Below are positions 1 to 7,397 of a stretch of DNA of 64,000 bases, one piece after another (the stretch's first letter is position 1; every line of letters begins with the position of its first letter). The DNA lies in the NCBI GenBank assembly GCA_026393475.1, contig JAPLAA010000007.1, positions 32,329 to 96,328 of the forward strand, in the 5' to 3' direction. A program made the translations under genes and the position numbers. The notes under the pieces are model-generated. The model worked only from the letters and a program-made list of their open reading frames with translations, was not told the DNA's origin and ran no database searches. This DNA is from Actinomycetota bacterium (GTDB lineage Bacteria; Actinomycetota; Acidimicrobiia; Acidimicrobiales; Ilumatobacteraceae).

Positions 1-147
1 ATGGATCCGTCCGACATCGCCCGCGGCATCACCGAGGCGATGTCGCGCCGCGCCGAACTCTCGGCCAAGGGCATCGCCCGGGCCACCAAGCGCAGCTGGC
101 GCACCACCGCTGCGCTCACCGCGCAGGTGTACCGCGAGCTGGCATGA
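1..147 (+). CDS. C-terminal end of a GT4-type glycosyltransferase (partial)
   Basis: The first 49 codons of the window are open and end at TGA (145-147). The peptide reads like the last helix of GT-B fold family 4 glycosyltransferases: a 'DPxxIARGI' helix followed by 'RSWRTTAALTAQVYREL', the usual C-terminal 'fsW..ta....Y.el' pattern. The ATG at position 1 is probably internal and the gene starts upstream of the window. It is followed by two more glycosyltransferase genes on the same strand, so it is most likely the upstream member of a glycan operon. The assignment rests on a short segment only. Confidence 0.7.
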   Translation: MDPSDIARGITEAMSRRAELSAKGIARATKRSWRTTAALTAQVYRELA

Positions 148-185
148 ACGAGTTGGCATGAGCGAGTTGGCATGAGCGAGTTGGG
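144..185 (+). repeat. Three 14-bp tandem repeats carrying start codons
   Basis: Three copies of ATGAGCGAGTTGGC (first copy ATGAAC...; last base of the third is G) lie head to tail at 144, 158 and 172. Each begins with ATG. The first two copies encode five-codon ORFs (MNELA, MSELA) whose TGA overlaps the next copy's ATG. The third copy reads into the glycosyltransferase gene. Confidence 0.9.
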
Positions 186-1299
186 CATGAGGGTCGCCGT
201 CAACCTGATGTGGTGTGTCCCCGGCGACGTGGGCGGCTCCGAGCAGTACCTGGTTCGTCAGCTCGCCGGCGCGCTCGAGGCTCGCCCGTCGCTCGACCTC
301 ACGGTGTTCGCGCCGACCGCGTTCGTGGGTCGCTACACCGATCTGCTCGCCGGTGCCCGGTTCGTGAGCGCGCCGGTCGACGGCCGCCGACGCTGGCAAC
401 GCATCGCCGCGGAGAGCACGTGGTTGTTCGCCCGGTCCGGAGGATTCGACCTCGTGCAACACGGCGGCGGCACCGCGCCGCGCCCGGCACGGCGGCCGTT
501 CCTGCTGACGATCCACGACCTGCAGTACCGCACGTTCCCCGAGTACTTCACGCCCCTGAAGCGGCGGTACCTCGACGCGATGATCCCGGGCTCCGCACGG
601 CGCGCGGCGTTGGTGACGGTGCCGAGCGAGTACGTGCGCGGCAGCGTGATCCACGAGCTCGGCATCGCGCCCGAACGGGTCGTGGTCGTCCCACACGGGT
701 ACGAACCCGAACTGCTCGTCGAACGCACCGACGAGGCCGTGCTCCGGGCCCGGCTGGGGCTCGGCGACGGGCCGGTGCTGGTGTTCCCGGCGATGACCGC
801 GCCCCACAAGAACCACGTCTTCCTCGTGGAGCTGATGGCCTCGGTGTGGCCGGAGCCCGATCTGCGGCTGGTGTTCATCGGCGGCAGCGGTCTGGCCGAC
901 GCACGCGTCGACGAGGCGATCGCATCGTCGCCCGCCGCCACCCGCGATCGCATCGTGCGCGCCGGCCGGGTGAGCGACGCCGACAAGAACGGTCTCATCG
1001 CCATGGCCGACGCCCTCGTGTTCCCCAGCCGGTACGAGGGCTTCGGCGCCCCGCTGATCGAGGCCATGGCGCTCGGCACGCCCGTGCTGTGCAGCGACGC
1101 CACCTGCCTGCCCGACGTCGCCGGCGACGCGGCCGTCGTCGCCCCGCTCGATCGCGACGCGTGGGCGTCGGGCCTGCTCGAGGTGCGGCGCCGGCGGGAC
1201 GAGCTCGTCGCCGCCGGGCACCGGCGCGTCGAGGCGTTCACGTCGCGCCGTTCGGGCGAGGCGCTGCTCGAGGCCTACGGACTGATGGGGGCAGCGTGA
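172..1299 (+). CDS. Glycosyltransferase family 4 (GT-B fold)
   Basis: A 375-residue retaining GT4-type glycosyltransferase, predicted to move a sugar from a nucleotide donor to a growing surface glycan at the cytoplasmic membrane face. The N-terminal acceptor half has the 'GGSEQYLVRQL' loop. The C-terminal donor half has 'APHKNH' near residue 210 and the E-x7-E-type motif 'PSRYEGFGAPLIEAMALGTPV' at about 285-305. The start at 172 is the third copy of a 14-bp repeat; the in-frame ATG at 187 (MRVAVNLMW) is an alternative and better fits the family's first beta strand. It overlaps the next glycosyltransferase by 4 nt (GTGA), so the two are translationally coupled. The exact sugar cannot be told from sequence. 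Confidence 0.9.
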   Translation: MSELGMRVAVNLMWCVPGDVGGSEQYLVRQLAGALEARPSLDLTVFAPTAFVGRYTDLLAGARFVSAPVDGRRRWQRIAAESTWLFARSGGFDLVQHGGGTAPRPARRPFLLTIHDLQYRTFPEYFTPLKRRYLDAMIPGSARRAALVTVPSEYVRGSVIHELGIAPERVVVVPHGYEPELLVERTDEAVLRARLGLGDGPVLVFPAMTAPHKNHVFLVELMASVWPEPDLRLVFIGGSGLADARVDEAIASSPAATRDRIVRAGRVSDADKNGLIAMADALVFPSRYEGFGAPLIEAMALGTPVLCSDATCLPDVAGDAAVVAPLDRDAWASGLLEVRRRRDELVAAGHRRVEAFTSRRSGEALLEAYGLMGAA

Positions 1300-2567
1300 A
1301 CGAGTCGCGACCACTTCGGCTCGCGGTGCTGTGCCCGCACTTCGAACCCGACACGGCGCCGACGGGCGACGTCATGACGCGCATCGTGCACGAGCTCGCA
1401 GCACGGGGCCACGAGCTGCACGTCGTCACGTCGCTGCCGTGGTACCGGACGCACTCGATCGAGCCCGGCTGGGAGGGTCGATGGATCCGGCGCGAGACCA
1501 CCCCGTGGGGTTCGATCACCCGCGTGAACCCGTTCCCGGGCGGCGACAAGACCAACCTCGTCCGACGGGCGCTCGGGTTCGTCGGCTTCTCCGCGCTCAC
1601 GGGCATCACCAGCTGGCGCGGCGGTCGCGTCGACGCCGTCATCGCGATGTCGCCGCCGCTCACCATGGGTCTCACGGGGTGGACCACACACCTCGTGCGA
1701 CGCGGTTCGCTCGTGTTCAACATCCAGGACGTGTTCCCCGACGCCGCCGTGCGCACGGGCGCGATCACCAACCGCCACGTGATCCGTGTGGCGAGTCGGC
1801 TCGAGCGGGTGAGCTACCACCGCGCCGCCGCTGTCACGGTGCTCAGCGAGGACCTGCGGGTGAACGTCGCCGGCAAGATGTCGGCGGGTCGCCGCGACCG
1901 GGTGCACGTCATCCCGAACTTCGTCGACATCGAGGCGATCCGACCGGGGGAGCGGATGGCACCGCTGCGGGCCGAACTGGGCATCGGCGACGAACCGCTC
2001 GTCGTGTACTCGGGCAACGTCGGGTTCTCCCAGTCGCTCGAGCTGATGTTCGCCGCGGCGCGCGAGCTGCCCGACGCCACGTTCCTCATCAGCGGCGACG
2101 GTTCCGCCAAGGCGGCCCTGGTCGCGCAGGCGGCGGCCGAGCCCGGCCTCACCAACGTGCGCTTCTCGGGCTACCAGCCGAAGGAGCGCCTGTCGGAACT
2201 GCTCGGGATCGCCGACGTGCACGTGGTGCCGCTGCGGGCCGGGCTCGGCAACGTGAGCGTCCCGTCGAAGACGTACTCGATCCTCGCCTCGGGCCGCCCG
2301 ATCCTCGCCTCGATCGACGCAGGCACCGAGGTGCCCCGGATCCTCGAGGCCTCGGGTGCCGGCGTCTCCGTCGCCCCCGACCGGCCCGACCTGTTCGTCG
2401 CGGCCCTTCGGGAACTGCTGGCCGATCCGGCGGCGCTCGCCGCCCGCGGCGCAGCCGGCCGGACCTGGGTGGAAGCCGCCGCGTCACCCGCCGCTGTGGC
2501 CCGGTCCTACGAGGAGCTCGTGCTCCGCCTGCCGGGGTGCCGACACATCCGCAGCGACGGCAGATAG
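1296..2567 (+). CDS. Glycosyltransferase family 4, WcaI/WbuB-like
   Basis: A 423-residue GT4 enzyme resembling the WcaI/WbuB group of polysaccharide glycosyltransferases. The N-terminus has 'RLAVLCPHFEPDTAPTGDV', then the 'LVFNIQDVFPDAAV' segment typical of this group. The donor-binding half contains 'VYSGNVGFSQSLE', 'FSGYQPKERLSELL' and 'SKTYSILASGRPILA'. GTG at 1296 is chosen because it overlaps the TGA of the previous gene and begins right before the first beta strand; the reading frame continues far upstream only as an antisense-like shadow. Its TAG stop forms the first three bases of a TAGCCT box that probably drives the next gene. It acts with the neighbouring GDP-sugar genes in surface glycan assembly; acceptor and sugar are unknown. 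Confidence 0.9.
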   Translation: MNESRPLRLAVLCPHFEPDTAPTGDVMTRIVHELAARGHELHVVTSLPWYRTHSIEPGWEGRWIRRETTPWGSITRVNPFPGGDKTNLVRRALGFVGFSALTGITSWRGGRVDAVIAMSPPLTMGLTGWTTHLVRRGSLVFNIQDVFPDAAVRTGAITNRHVIRVASRLERVSYHRAAAVTVLSEDLRVNVAGKMSAGRRDRVHVIPNFVDIEAIRPGERMAPLRAELGIGDEPLVVYSGNVGFSQSLELMFAAARELPDATFLISGDGSAKAALVAQAAAEPGLTNVRFSGYQPKERLSELLGIADVHVVPLRAGLGNVSVPSKTYSILASGRPILASIDAGTEVPRILEASGAGVSVAPDRPDLFVAALRELLADPAALAARGAAGRTWVEAAASPAAVARSYEELVLRLPGCRHIRSDGR

Positions 2568-2570
2568 CCT
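2565..2570 (+). promoter_or_regulatory. -10 box TAGCCT, leaderless start at 2580
   Basis: TAGCCT lies 9 nt before the GTG at 2580. Its TAG is also the stop codon of the upstream glycosyltransferase. No Shine-Dalgarno sequence precedes the GTG. Confidence 0.6.
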
Positions 2571-2579
2571 CTCCGACTC

Positions 2580-3377
2580 GTGGCCACGTCCTCATCGTCA
2601 TCGTCCGCCAAGAAGGTCGCCAGACTCGCGCAACGCGGCAAGGGCAAGAAGGTGCGCTTCCAGGGCGGCACGCTCTTCCCGGCCGTGGTGCTGGGTGTGG
2701 TGGTGCTCGGCCTGCTCACCATCGTCTATGCGCGCCAGAGCCGTCCCGACCCTGGCTCGTTCCCGCCCCAGGTGGGCGACCACTGGCACGCCGCGTACGG
2801 CATGTACGTCTGCGACGGCTGGCTGCCCAAGCTGAGCGGCAACCAGGAGGAGACGGTTCTCGACGCGAGCACCGGGGCGGAGACCCTCGTCAACGCTGAT
2901 TTCGCCGCGACGGGCATCCACAGCCACGACGACGGGATCATCCACTACCACCCGTACAGCACCAAGGCCGTCGGCAAGCGGGCCCGGCTCGGCGTGTTCC
3001 TCGACGTCTACGGCGTCGAGCTCAACACCCAGCGCCTCGCCCTCCCCGAGGAGCAGGGCGGCGACGTGTTCGACGTCGACGACTACCAGTGCAACGGCGA
3101 AGACGTCGAGATCAAGGTCGTCGCGTGGGAGAGCTACACCGACACGGGCAAGGGCACCACGAACATCACCGACCTGGCCGACGTGCGTATCACCAACGAC
3201 GGCATGGTCTTCACGATCGCGGTCGTCCCGGTCGGCACCGAGGTCTCCATGCCGCCGTGGGCTCCCGAGCTGCCCGAGCTGGGTGCCGTCGACGGCGGCA
3301 ACGTCCCCACGACGACGCTCGCGCCGGGTGACACCATCGCCTCGACCGACACCAGCACCGCCACCACGGGGGGATGA
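2580..3377 (+). CDS. Membrane-anchored protein with His-rich ectodomain, unknown function
   Basis: A 265-residue protein. Residues 1-27 are Ser/Lys-rich and cytoplasmic, about 29-50 form one membrane segment (FPAVVLGVVVLGLLTIVYA), and the rest is predicted to be outside. The ectodomain opens with 'GDHWHAAYGMYVCDGWLP' and continues with 'GIHSHDDGIIHYHPY', a dense set of His and Asp residues that could bind a metal. It also has two or more Cys residues and ends in a Thr/Ser/Gly-rich tail. I recognise the pattern as an unnamed family seen next to sugar nucleotidyltransferases in Acidimicrobiia-type genomes, but I know no function for it. It overlaps the guanylyltransferase gene by 4 nt (ATGA), so expression is coupled to GDP-mannose synthesis. 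Confidence 0.75.
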   Translation: MATSSSSSSAKKVARLAQRGKGKKVRFQGGTLFPAVVLGVVVLGLLTIVYARQSRPDPGSFPPQVGDHWHAAYGMYVCDGWLPKLSGNQEETVLDASTGAETLVNADFAATGIHSHDDGIIHYHPYSTKAVGKRARLGVFLDVYGVELNTQRLALPEEQGGDVFDVDDYQCNGEDVEIKVVAWESYTDTGKGTTNITDLADVRITNDGMVFTIAVVPVGTEVSMPPWAPELPELGAVDGGNVPTTTLAPGDTIASTDTSTATTGG

Positions 3378-4381
3378 TGCGGGCCGTCGTGCTCGTCGGC
3401 GGATTCGGCACGAGGTTGCGCCCGCTGACCTATTCGGTGCCCAAGCCGATGCTCACGGTCGGCCACGTCGCGATCATCGAGCGACTCGTCGCCAACCTCG
3501 TCCGAGGCGGCGTCACCGACGTGACGCTGGCGCTCGGCTTCAAGCCCGAGCCGTTCCTCGAGGCCTTCCCCGACGGCACGTGTGCGGGTGCGACGCTGCA
3601 CTACGCAGTGGAGCCCGAGCCCCTCGACACCGCCGGCGCGATCCGCTTCGCCGCTGATGCGACCGGCATCGACGACACCTTCGTGGTCGCCAACGGCGAC
3701 GTGCTCACCGATCTCGACATCGCCGAGCTGGTCCGCTTCCACCGTGAGCAGGGCGCCGACGCGACCCTCCACCTCATCGCCGTCGAGGACCCGTCGGCAT
3801 TCGGCGTGGTGGCGCTCGACGAGCGCGGCCGGATCGAACGGTTCGTCGAGAAGCCGGCGCCGGGCACCGCGCCGAGCAATCTGATCAACGCCGGCACCTA
3901 TGTGCTCGAACCGTCCGTGCTGGCCCGCATCCCCGCAGGTCAGAAGGTGTCCATCGAGCGGATCACATTCCCCGAGATCGTCGCCGAGGGCGCGATCTTC
4001 GGCATGGCCACCGACGACTACTGGATCGACACGGGCAAGCCCGACCTGTACCTCGCCGCCAACCTCGATCTCGTCACCGGCCGCCGACCGCGGCATCGCT
4101 GCGAGCCCGTCGCCGAGGGTGCCGACGTGCATCCCGATGCGGTCGTCGTCGACTCGGTCGTCGATGCCGGTGCCACGGTGCACGCCGGGGCGCGGATCGA
4201 GCGGTCGGTCATCCTCGCCGGTGCCGTCGTCGAGCAGGGCGCCGTCGTGATCGACTCGGTGGCGATGGGTCACGTGCGCTCCGGCGCCGCGGTCCACGAC
4301 TCGGTGATCGGGGCCGGTGCCGTGGTCGAGGCCGCCGAGGAGCTCCGATCGGTGCGACGCCCCGATCCCGATCAGGCCTGA
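3374..4381 (+). CDS. Mannose-1-phosphate guanylyltransferase (NDP-sugar pyrophosphorylase)
   Basis: A 335-residue nucleotidyltransferase predicted to make GDP-mannose from GTP and mannose 1-phosphate in the cytosol. The signature 'VLVGGFGTRLRPLTYSVPKP' is at the N-terminus, the metal-binding 'VVANGDVLTDLD' at about 95-106, and 'RFVEKPAPG', the FVEKP motif of GMP-type enzymes, at about 155. The C-terminal third contains hexapeptide-like left-handed beta-helix repeats (DAVVVDSVV, GARIERSVI, GAVVEQGAV). It compares with mycobacterial Rv3264c. A glucose- or other NDP-sugar specificity cannot be excluded, but Gmd and phosphomannomutase in the same window favour mannose. A perfect palindrome GATCAGGCCTGATC (4370-4383) covers its stop codon. 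Confidence 0.85.
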   Translation: MMRAVVLVGGFGTRLRPLTYSVPKPMLTVGHVAIIERLVANLVRGGVTDVTLALGFKPEPFLEAFPDGTCAGATLHYAVEPEPLDTAGAIRFAADATGIDDTFVVANGDVLTDLDIAELVRFHREQGADATLHLIAVEDPSAFGVVALDERGRIERFVEKPAPGTAPSNLINAGTYVLEPSVLARIPAGQKVSIERITFPEIVAEGAIFGMATDDYWIDTGKPDLYLAANLDLVTGRRPRHRCEPVAEGADVHPDAVVVDSVVDAGATVHAGARIERSVILAGAVVEQGAVVIDSVAMGHVRSGAAVHDSVIGAGAVVEAAEELRSVRRPDPDQA

Positions 4382-4392
4382 TCGGCACCGCC

Positions 4393-5304
4393 GTGCGCAT
4401 CTTCGTCGTGGGAGGTGCCGGGTTCATCGGATCGCACCTCGTCGACCGGTTGTTGGCCGAGCAACACACCGTCGACGTGGTCGACGACCTCTCCTCGGGC
4501 ACGCTCGCCAACCTCGCGACCGCTCGCTCGATGGGCGGTGACCTGAAGATCCACCATCTCGACGCCTGCGCCCCGGAGTTCGCCACGCTCGTGGCGATGC
4601 GCAGCCCGGAGGTCGTGTACCACCTGGGCTGGTCGCCACCCGGGCGAGGCGACGCGGCGACGGCCGCCCGGGCCGTGCACAGCACGCTCAACGTTCTCGA
4701 GGCGGCGCGGGCCAACGATGTCACCAAGGTGGTGACCGCGCTGCCGGCCACCACGCTCTACGGCGATGTCGCCGCCCGTGAACTGCCGGTGAAGGAGGGC
4801 CGCGCCTGGGCGCCGGTCGGTGCTCACGGTGTGATCGCCCGCACGGTCGCCGAGCTGCTCTCCGTGTACCGCGAGCAGCACGAGGTCGAGTTCTCGGCCC
4901 TCGCGCTCGCCAACGTCTACGGCACGCGCCAACGCGCCGACGGCGGGGTCGTGGCCGCCTTCGCCACGTCGCTCGAACAGGGGGTGCCCGCCACGATCCA
5001 GGGCGACGGACGCCACGCCCGGGACTTCGTCTTCATCGACGACGTCGTCGACGCGTTCGTCCGATCCGCGTCCCGTGGCAGCGGGCTGGTGATCAACATC
5101 GGCACCGGGGTGATGACGAGCATCCGCGAGCTGTGGCACCTGATGGCAGGTCCTGACGCGCCGTTGCCGCCGTCGGTGCCGGCCCGGTCCGACGACGTCG
5201 TCCGCCTGGCGCTCGCGCCCACGCGCGCCAGGATCCATCTGGCCTGGGCGCCGTGGACCGACCTGGCCACGGGCATCTCGAGCCTGCGCTCCTGGACACG
5301 TTGA
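4393..5304 (+). CDS. NAD-dependent sugar epimerase/dehydratase (extended SDR)
   Basis: A 303-residue extended short-chain dehydrogenase of the UDP-glucose 4-epimerase superfamily. The Rossmann motif 'GGAGFIGSHL' is at residues 7-16, and 'GDLKIHHLDACAP' follows for the adenine-binding region. The usual YxxxK is not evident: the segment after 'ALPATTLYGD' reads 'GRAWAPVGAHGVIARTVAE', where a Tyr is expected. The later 'YGTRQRADGGVVAAFATSL' and 'GDGRHARDFVFIDDVVDAF' motifs are typical of the family. GTG at 4393 is used because it starts the first beta strand; the gap to the upstream stop is 11 nt. Substrate unknown; the apparent loss of the catalytic Tyr-Lys pair means activity should not be assumed. 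Confidence 0.8.
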   Translation: MRIFVVGGAGFIGSHLVDRLLAEQHTVDVVDDLSSGTLANLATARSMGGDLKIHHLDACAPEFATLVAMRSPEVVYHLGWSPPGRGDAATAARAVHSTLNVLEAARANDVTKVVTALPATTLYGDVAARELPVKEGRAWAPVGAHGVIARTVAELLSVYREQHEVEFSALALANVYGTRQRADGGVVAAFATSLEQGVPATIQGDGRHARDFVFIDDVVDAFVRSASRGSGLVINIGTGVMTSIRELWHLMAGPDAPLPPSVPARSDDVVRLALAPTRARIHLAWAPWTDLATGISSLRSWTR

Positions 5305-5405
5305 CGGGTCCCCGGACGATCGGTCCGCAGGCGACGTCATCTCGGACCCATGGGCCGAACGGATCACTGCTCGGCGGAATGCGCCCACTCCGGGTGATCT
5401 CGTCG

Positions 5406-5411
5406 TATCGT
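5406..5411 (+). promoter_or_regulatory. Possible -10 box TATCGT for the LPXTG gene
   Basis: TATCGT is the best -10 match in the 224-bp gap. It would give a leader of about 110 nt, which contains the hairpin at 5443-5473. No good -35 was seen. Confidence 0.3.
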
Positions 5412-5442
5412 GCTCCACGACAGATCAGGGAGGCAGTGATCC

Positions 5443-5473
5443 GTCCGGCATGCATGGTCGCGAGTCGCCGGAC
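5443..5473 (+). other. Hairpin in the leader of the LPXTG-protein gene
   Basis: GTCCGGC (5443-5449) pairs perfectly with GCCGGAC (5467-5473) across a 17-nt loop. It lies 56 nt before the ATG at 5529. Function unknown. Confidence 0.4.
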
Positions 5474-5528
5474 GAGGAGCCAGTCGCGAAACCGGCCCGG
5501 ACATTCAGCACAAGGAGAAGTGACTGAG

Positions 5529-6329
5529 ATGAACAAGGCCATTGCGGCAGCGATCACGATGATGGCAGCAGGGGCGGTGAGCGTGTCGGCGATGTCCGGC
5601 ATCGCCAGCGCCGGCGAGGACTGCCTCAGCGAGACCTATTCCTGGAACAACACGACGGTGAGCCAGCTGGCCACGTGGCAGCCCACGCTCAGCACCGGGC
5701 TGAGCATCCCGGCGCCGGCGGCCGGCGAGCACATCGCCGTCATCGCCACCGGATGGTCGAGCTACGACCGTCTGCTGGAGGAGAACCCGGAACTCACCCG
5801 TGAGATCCAGAACGAGATCGCCGAGCAGTTCTCGGTGCGGGTCGGCGGCGTGCAGGTGGGCGGCCTCTCGGCCGATCTGCCCGACACCGCTGCTCAGGGT
5901 GCACCCACCCCGTGGTTCAGTGGCGTCCTCAGCGGCACGTTCGGCGGCGTCGACACCGACGTGCCCGGCGGTGCGATCACGCTGCACCACTCGGGCAACA
6001 CGTCGTCGTTCAACTCCTTCACCCCGAAGACGGTGACGATCACGGTGGTGCGCTGCAAGCCGCCCACCACCACCGCAGCCCCGACCACCACGGTCGTCGG
6101 TCCGACCACCACGGTCGTCACCCCGACCACCATCCCGGCCCCGACCACCACGGCCGTCGGCTCGGGTGGCCCGACGACCACGGTCGCCGGTGGCTCGGTG
6201 ACCACGGTCCCCGGCGGTTCGCTGCCGGCCACCGGTGGCGACATGACCCTCCCGCTGATCCTCGCCGGCCTCGCCGCCGGTACCGGCGCCGCCTTGCTGA
6301 TGGTGCGTCGGAAGGCCGGCACCCACTGA
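5529..6329 (+). CDS. Secreted LPXTG-type cell-wall-anchored protein
   Basis: A 266-residue exported protein. The first ~30 residues are a signal peptide (MNKAIAAAITMMAAGAVSVSA..., likely cut after ASAG/ASA). A globular domain of about 150 residues follows; I do not recognise it. Then comes a Thr/Pro/Val-rich linker with repeated 'PTTTVV' units. The C-terminus is a sorting signal: LPATG at 232-236, a hydrophobic stretch, and the basic tail 'RRKAGTH', so a sortase should link it to peptidoglycan. No sortase lies in the window. The start is fixed by a strong ribosome site, AAGGAGA, 10 nt before the ATG, unlike most genes here. A good terminator follows. The Thr-rich linker is a plausible O-mannosylation target, which is inference. 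Confidence 0.85.
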   Translation: MNKAIAAAITMMAAGAVSVSAMSGIASAGEDCLSETYSWNNTTVSQLATWQPTLSTGLSIPAPAAGEHIAVIATGWSSYDRLLEENPELTREIQNEIAEQFSVRVGGVQVGGLSADLPDTAAQGAPTPWFSGVLSGTFGGVDTDVPGGAITLHHSGNTSSFNSFTPKTVTITVVRCKPPTTTAAPTTTVVGPTTTVVTPTTIPAPTTTAVGSGGPTTTVAGGSVTTVPGGSLPATGGDMTLPLILAGLAAGTGAALLMVRRKAGTH

Positions 6330-6383
6330 GGTCCCTGATCTGATCTCCCGCCGATCGTCCCACGATCGACACACGAACCGAGG

Positions 6384-6421
6384 CGTCCCGATGGCTCAGG
6401 CCATCGGGACGTCGTCGTTTT
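6384..6421 (+). terminator. Intrinsic terminator after the LPXTG gene
   Basis: CGTCCCGATGGC (6384-6395) and GCCATCGGGACG (6400-6411) form a perfect 12-bp stem with a TCAG loop. The stem is followed by TCGTCGTTTT. It lies between convergent genes and the T tract favours the + strand. Confidence 0.85.
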
Positions 6422-6443
6422 CAGGTGACGCCGGTGAGTCCGG

Positions 6444-7397
6444 TCAGCCGGCCGCGTCGAGCACGGCCCGCGCGAGCGCGGCGCCCACGACCGGGTCGCT
6501 CATGATCGAGGGCTGCACCACGCAGCGCATGCCGGCGGCCTCGACATCGCCGACGAGGTGCGCGTCGACCGGGTCGACGACCAGGGTGCCGGCGATGTCG
6601 CGGTACAGGCGGGCGACGCCGACCACCGACGCCTCGTGCCCGAGCTCGAGCATCATCCGGTCGGCCGGGCCCTTCAGGGCCGCGCCCCCCACGATCGGCG
6701 ACACGGCGACCACCGACGAGCGTCGCGCCGCCAACAGCTCGTCCATCCCCGACAGCGTGCGCATCGGACCGATCGACACGATCGGGTTCGACGGTGCCAC
6801 GACCACGACCGAGGCATCGCTGATCGCCGCGGCCGCAGCGGGCTGGAGCGTGGCGGCGGCCGATCCCTCGAACCGCACGCCGCGCACCGGCACCGAGTGA
6901 CGCAGCTGGACGAAGTACTCCTGGAAGGTGACCGTGCGCCCGTCGAGCAGATCGACCATCGTGGCCACGCGGTCGTCGCTCATCGGCACGAGCCGCTCCG
7001 GCAGGTCCCATGCACGGGCGATCTCGGCCGTGACCTCCGTGAGCGAGCCACCCTCGGCGAGCCGTGCCGTCCGGTAGAAGTGGGTGGCCAGATCGCGGTC
7101 GCCGAGGTTGAACCACGTCGGTGCCGCCGTCGACCCCTCGGGACGCACCGCGGCGTACCTGGCGAGGGAGGCCATCGCCGTCCAGGTCTCGTCGACCAGG
7201 CCCCACCCGCGCTCCGGATCGATCGCGCCGGCGAGGGTGTAGGTGATGGTGTCGATGTCGGGGGAGATCGACAGGCCGTGGAGCACGGTGTCGTCGCCGG
7301 TGTTGACCACGCCGGTGACCGGTCCGGGATCCGGCAGGCCGCGCAGTGCGCGCAGGAAGCGGGCGGCACCCACGCCGCCGCACAGGACCGTGATCAT
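6444..7397 (-). CDS. cofD: 2-phospho-L-lactate transferase (CofD/FbiA), F420 biosynthesis
   Basis: A 317-residue CofD/FbiA enzyme. It transfers a phospholactate-type (in actinobacteria phosphoenolpyruvyl-type) group from its guanylylated donor to the deazaflavin Fo, making F420-0 or dehydro-F420-0. The N-terminus '[18 protein letters not shown]' is the family nucleotide-binding signature, 'VVNTGDDTVLHGLSISPD' follows at about residue 33, and 'APSNPIVSIGPM' near 200 is also diagnostic. ATG at 7397 is preferred over upstream codons because it begins this motif and overlaps the TGA of the upstream glycosyltransferase gene (ATGA). In mycobacteria FbiA is next to FbiB; here cofE is 38 kb away. Confidence 0.95.
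   Translation of the reverse strand: MITVLCGGVGAARFLRALRGLPDPGPVTGVVNTGDDTVLHGLSISPDIDTITYTLAGAIDPERGWGLVDETWTAMASLARYAAVRPEGSTAAPTWFNLGDRDLATHFYRTARLAEGGSLTEVTAEIARAWDLPERLVPMSDDRVATMVDLLDGRTVTFQEYFVQLRHSVPVRGVRFEGSAAATLQPAAAAAISDASVVVVAPSNPIVSIGPMRTLSGMDELLAARRSSVVAVSPIVGGAALKGPADRMMLELGHEASVVGVARLYRDIAGTLVVDPVDAHLVGDVEAAGMRCVVQPSIMSDPVVGAALARAVLDAAG

Noticed and set aside
210..1295. Upstream extension of the second glycosyltransferase frame
   Set aside because: The extension overlaps the first glycosyltransferase in another frame and reads as Arg-rich noise; the GTG at 1296 begins the real protein.
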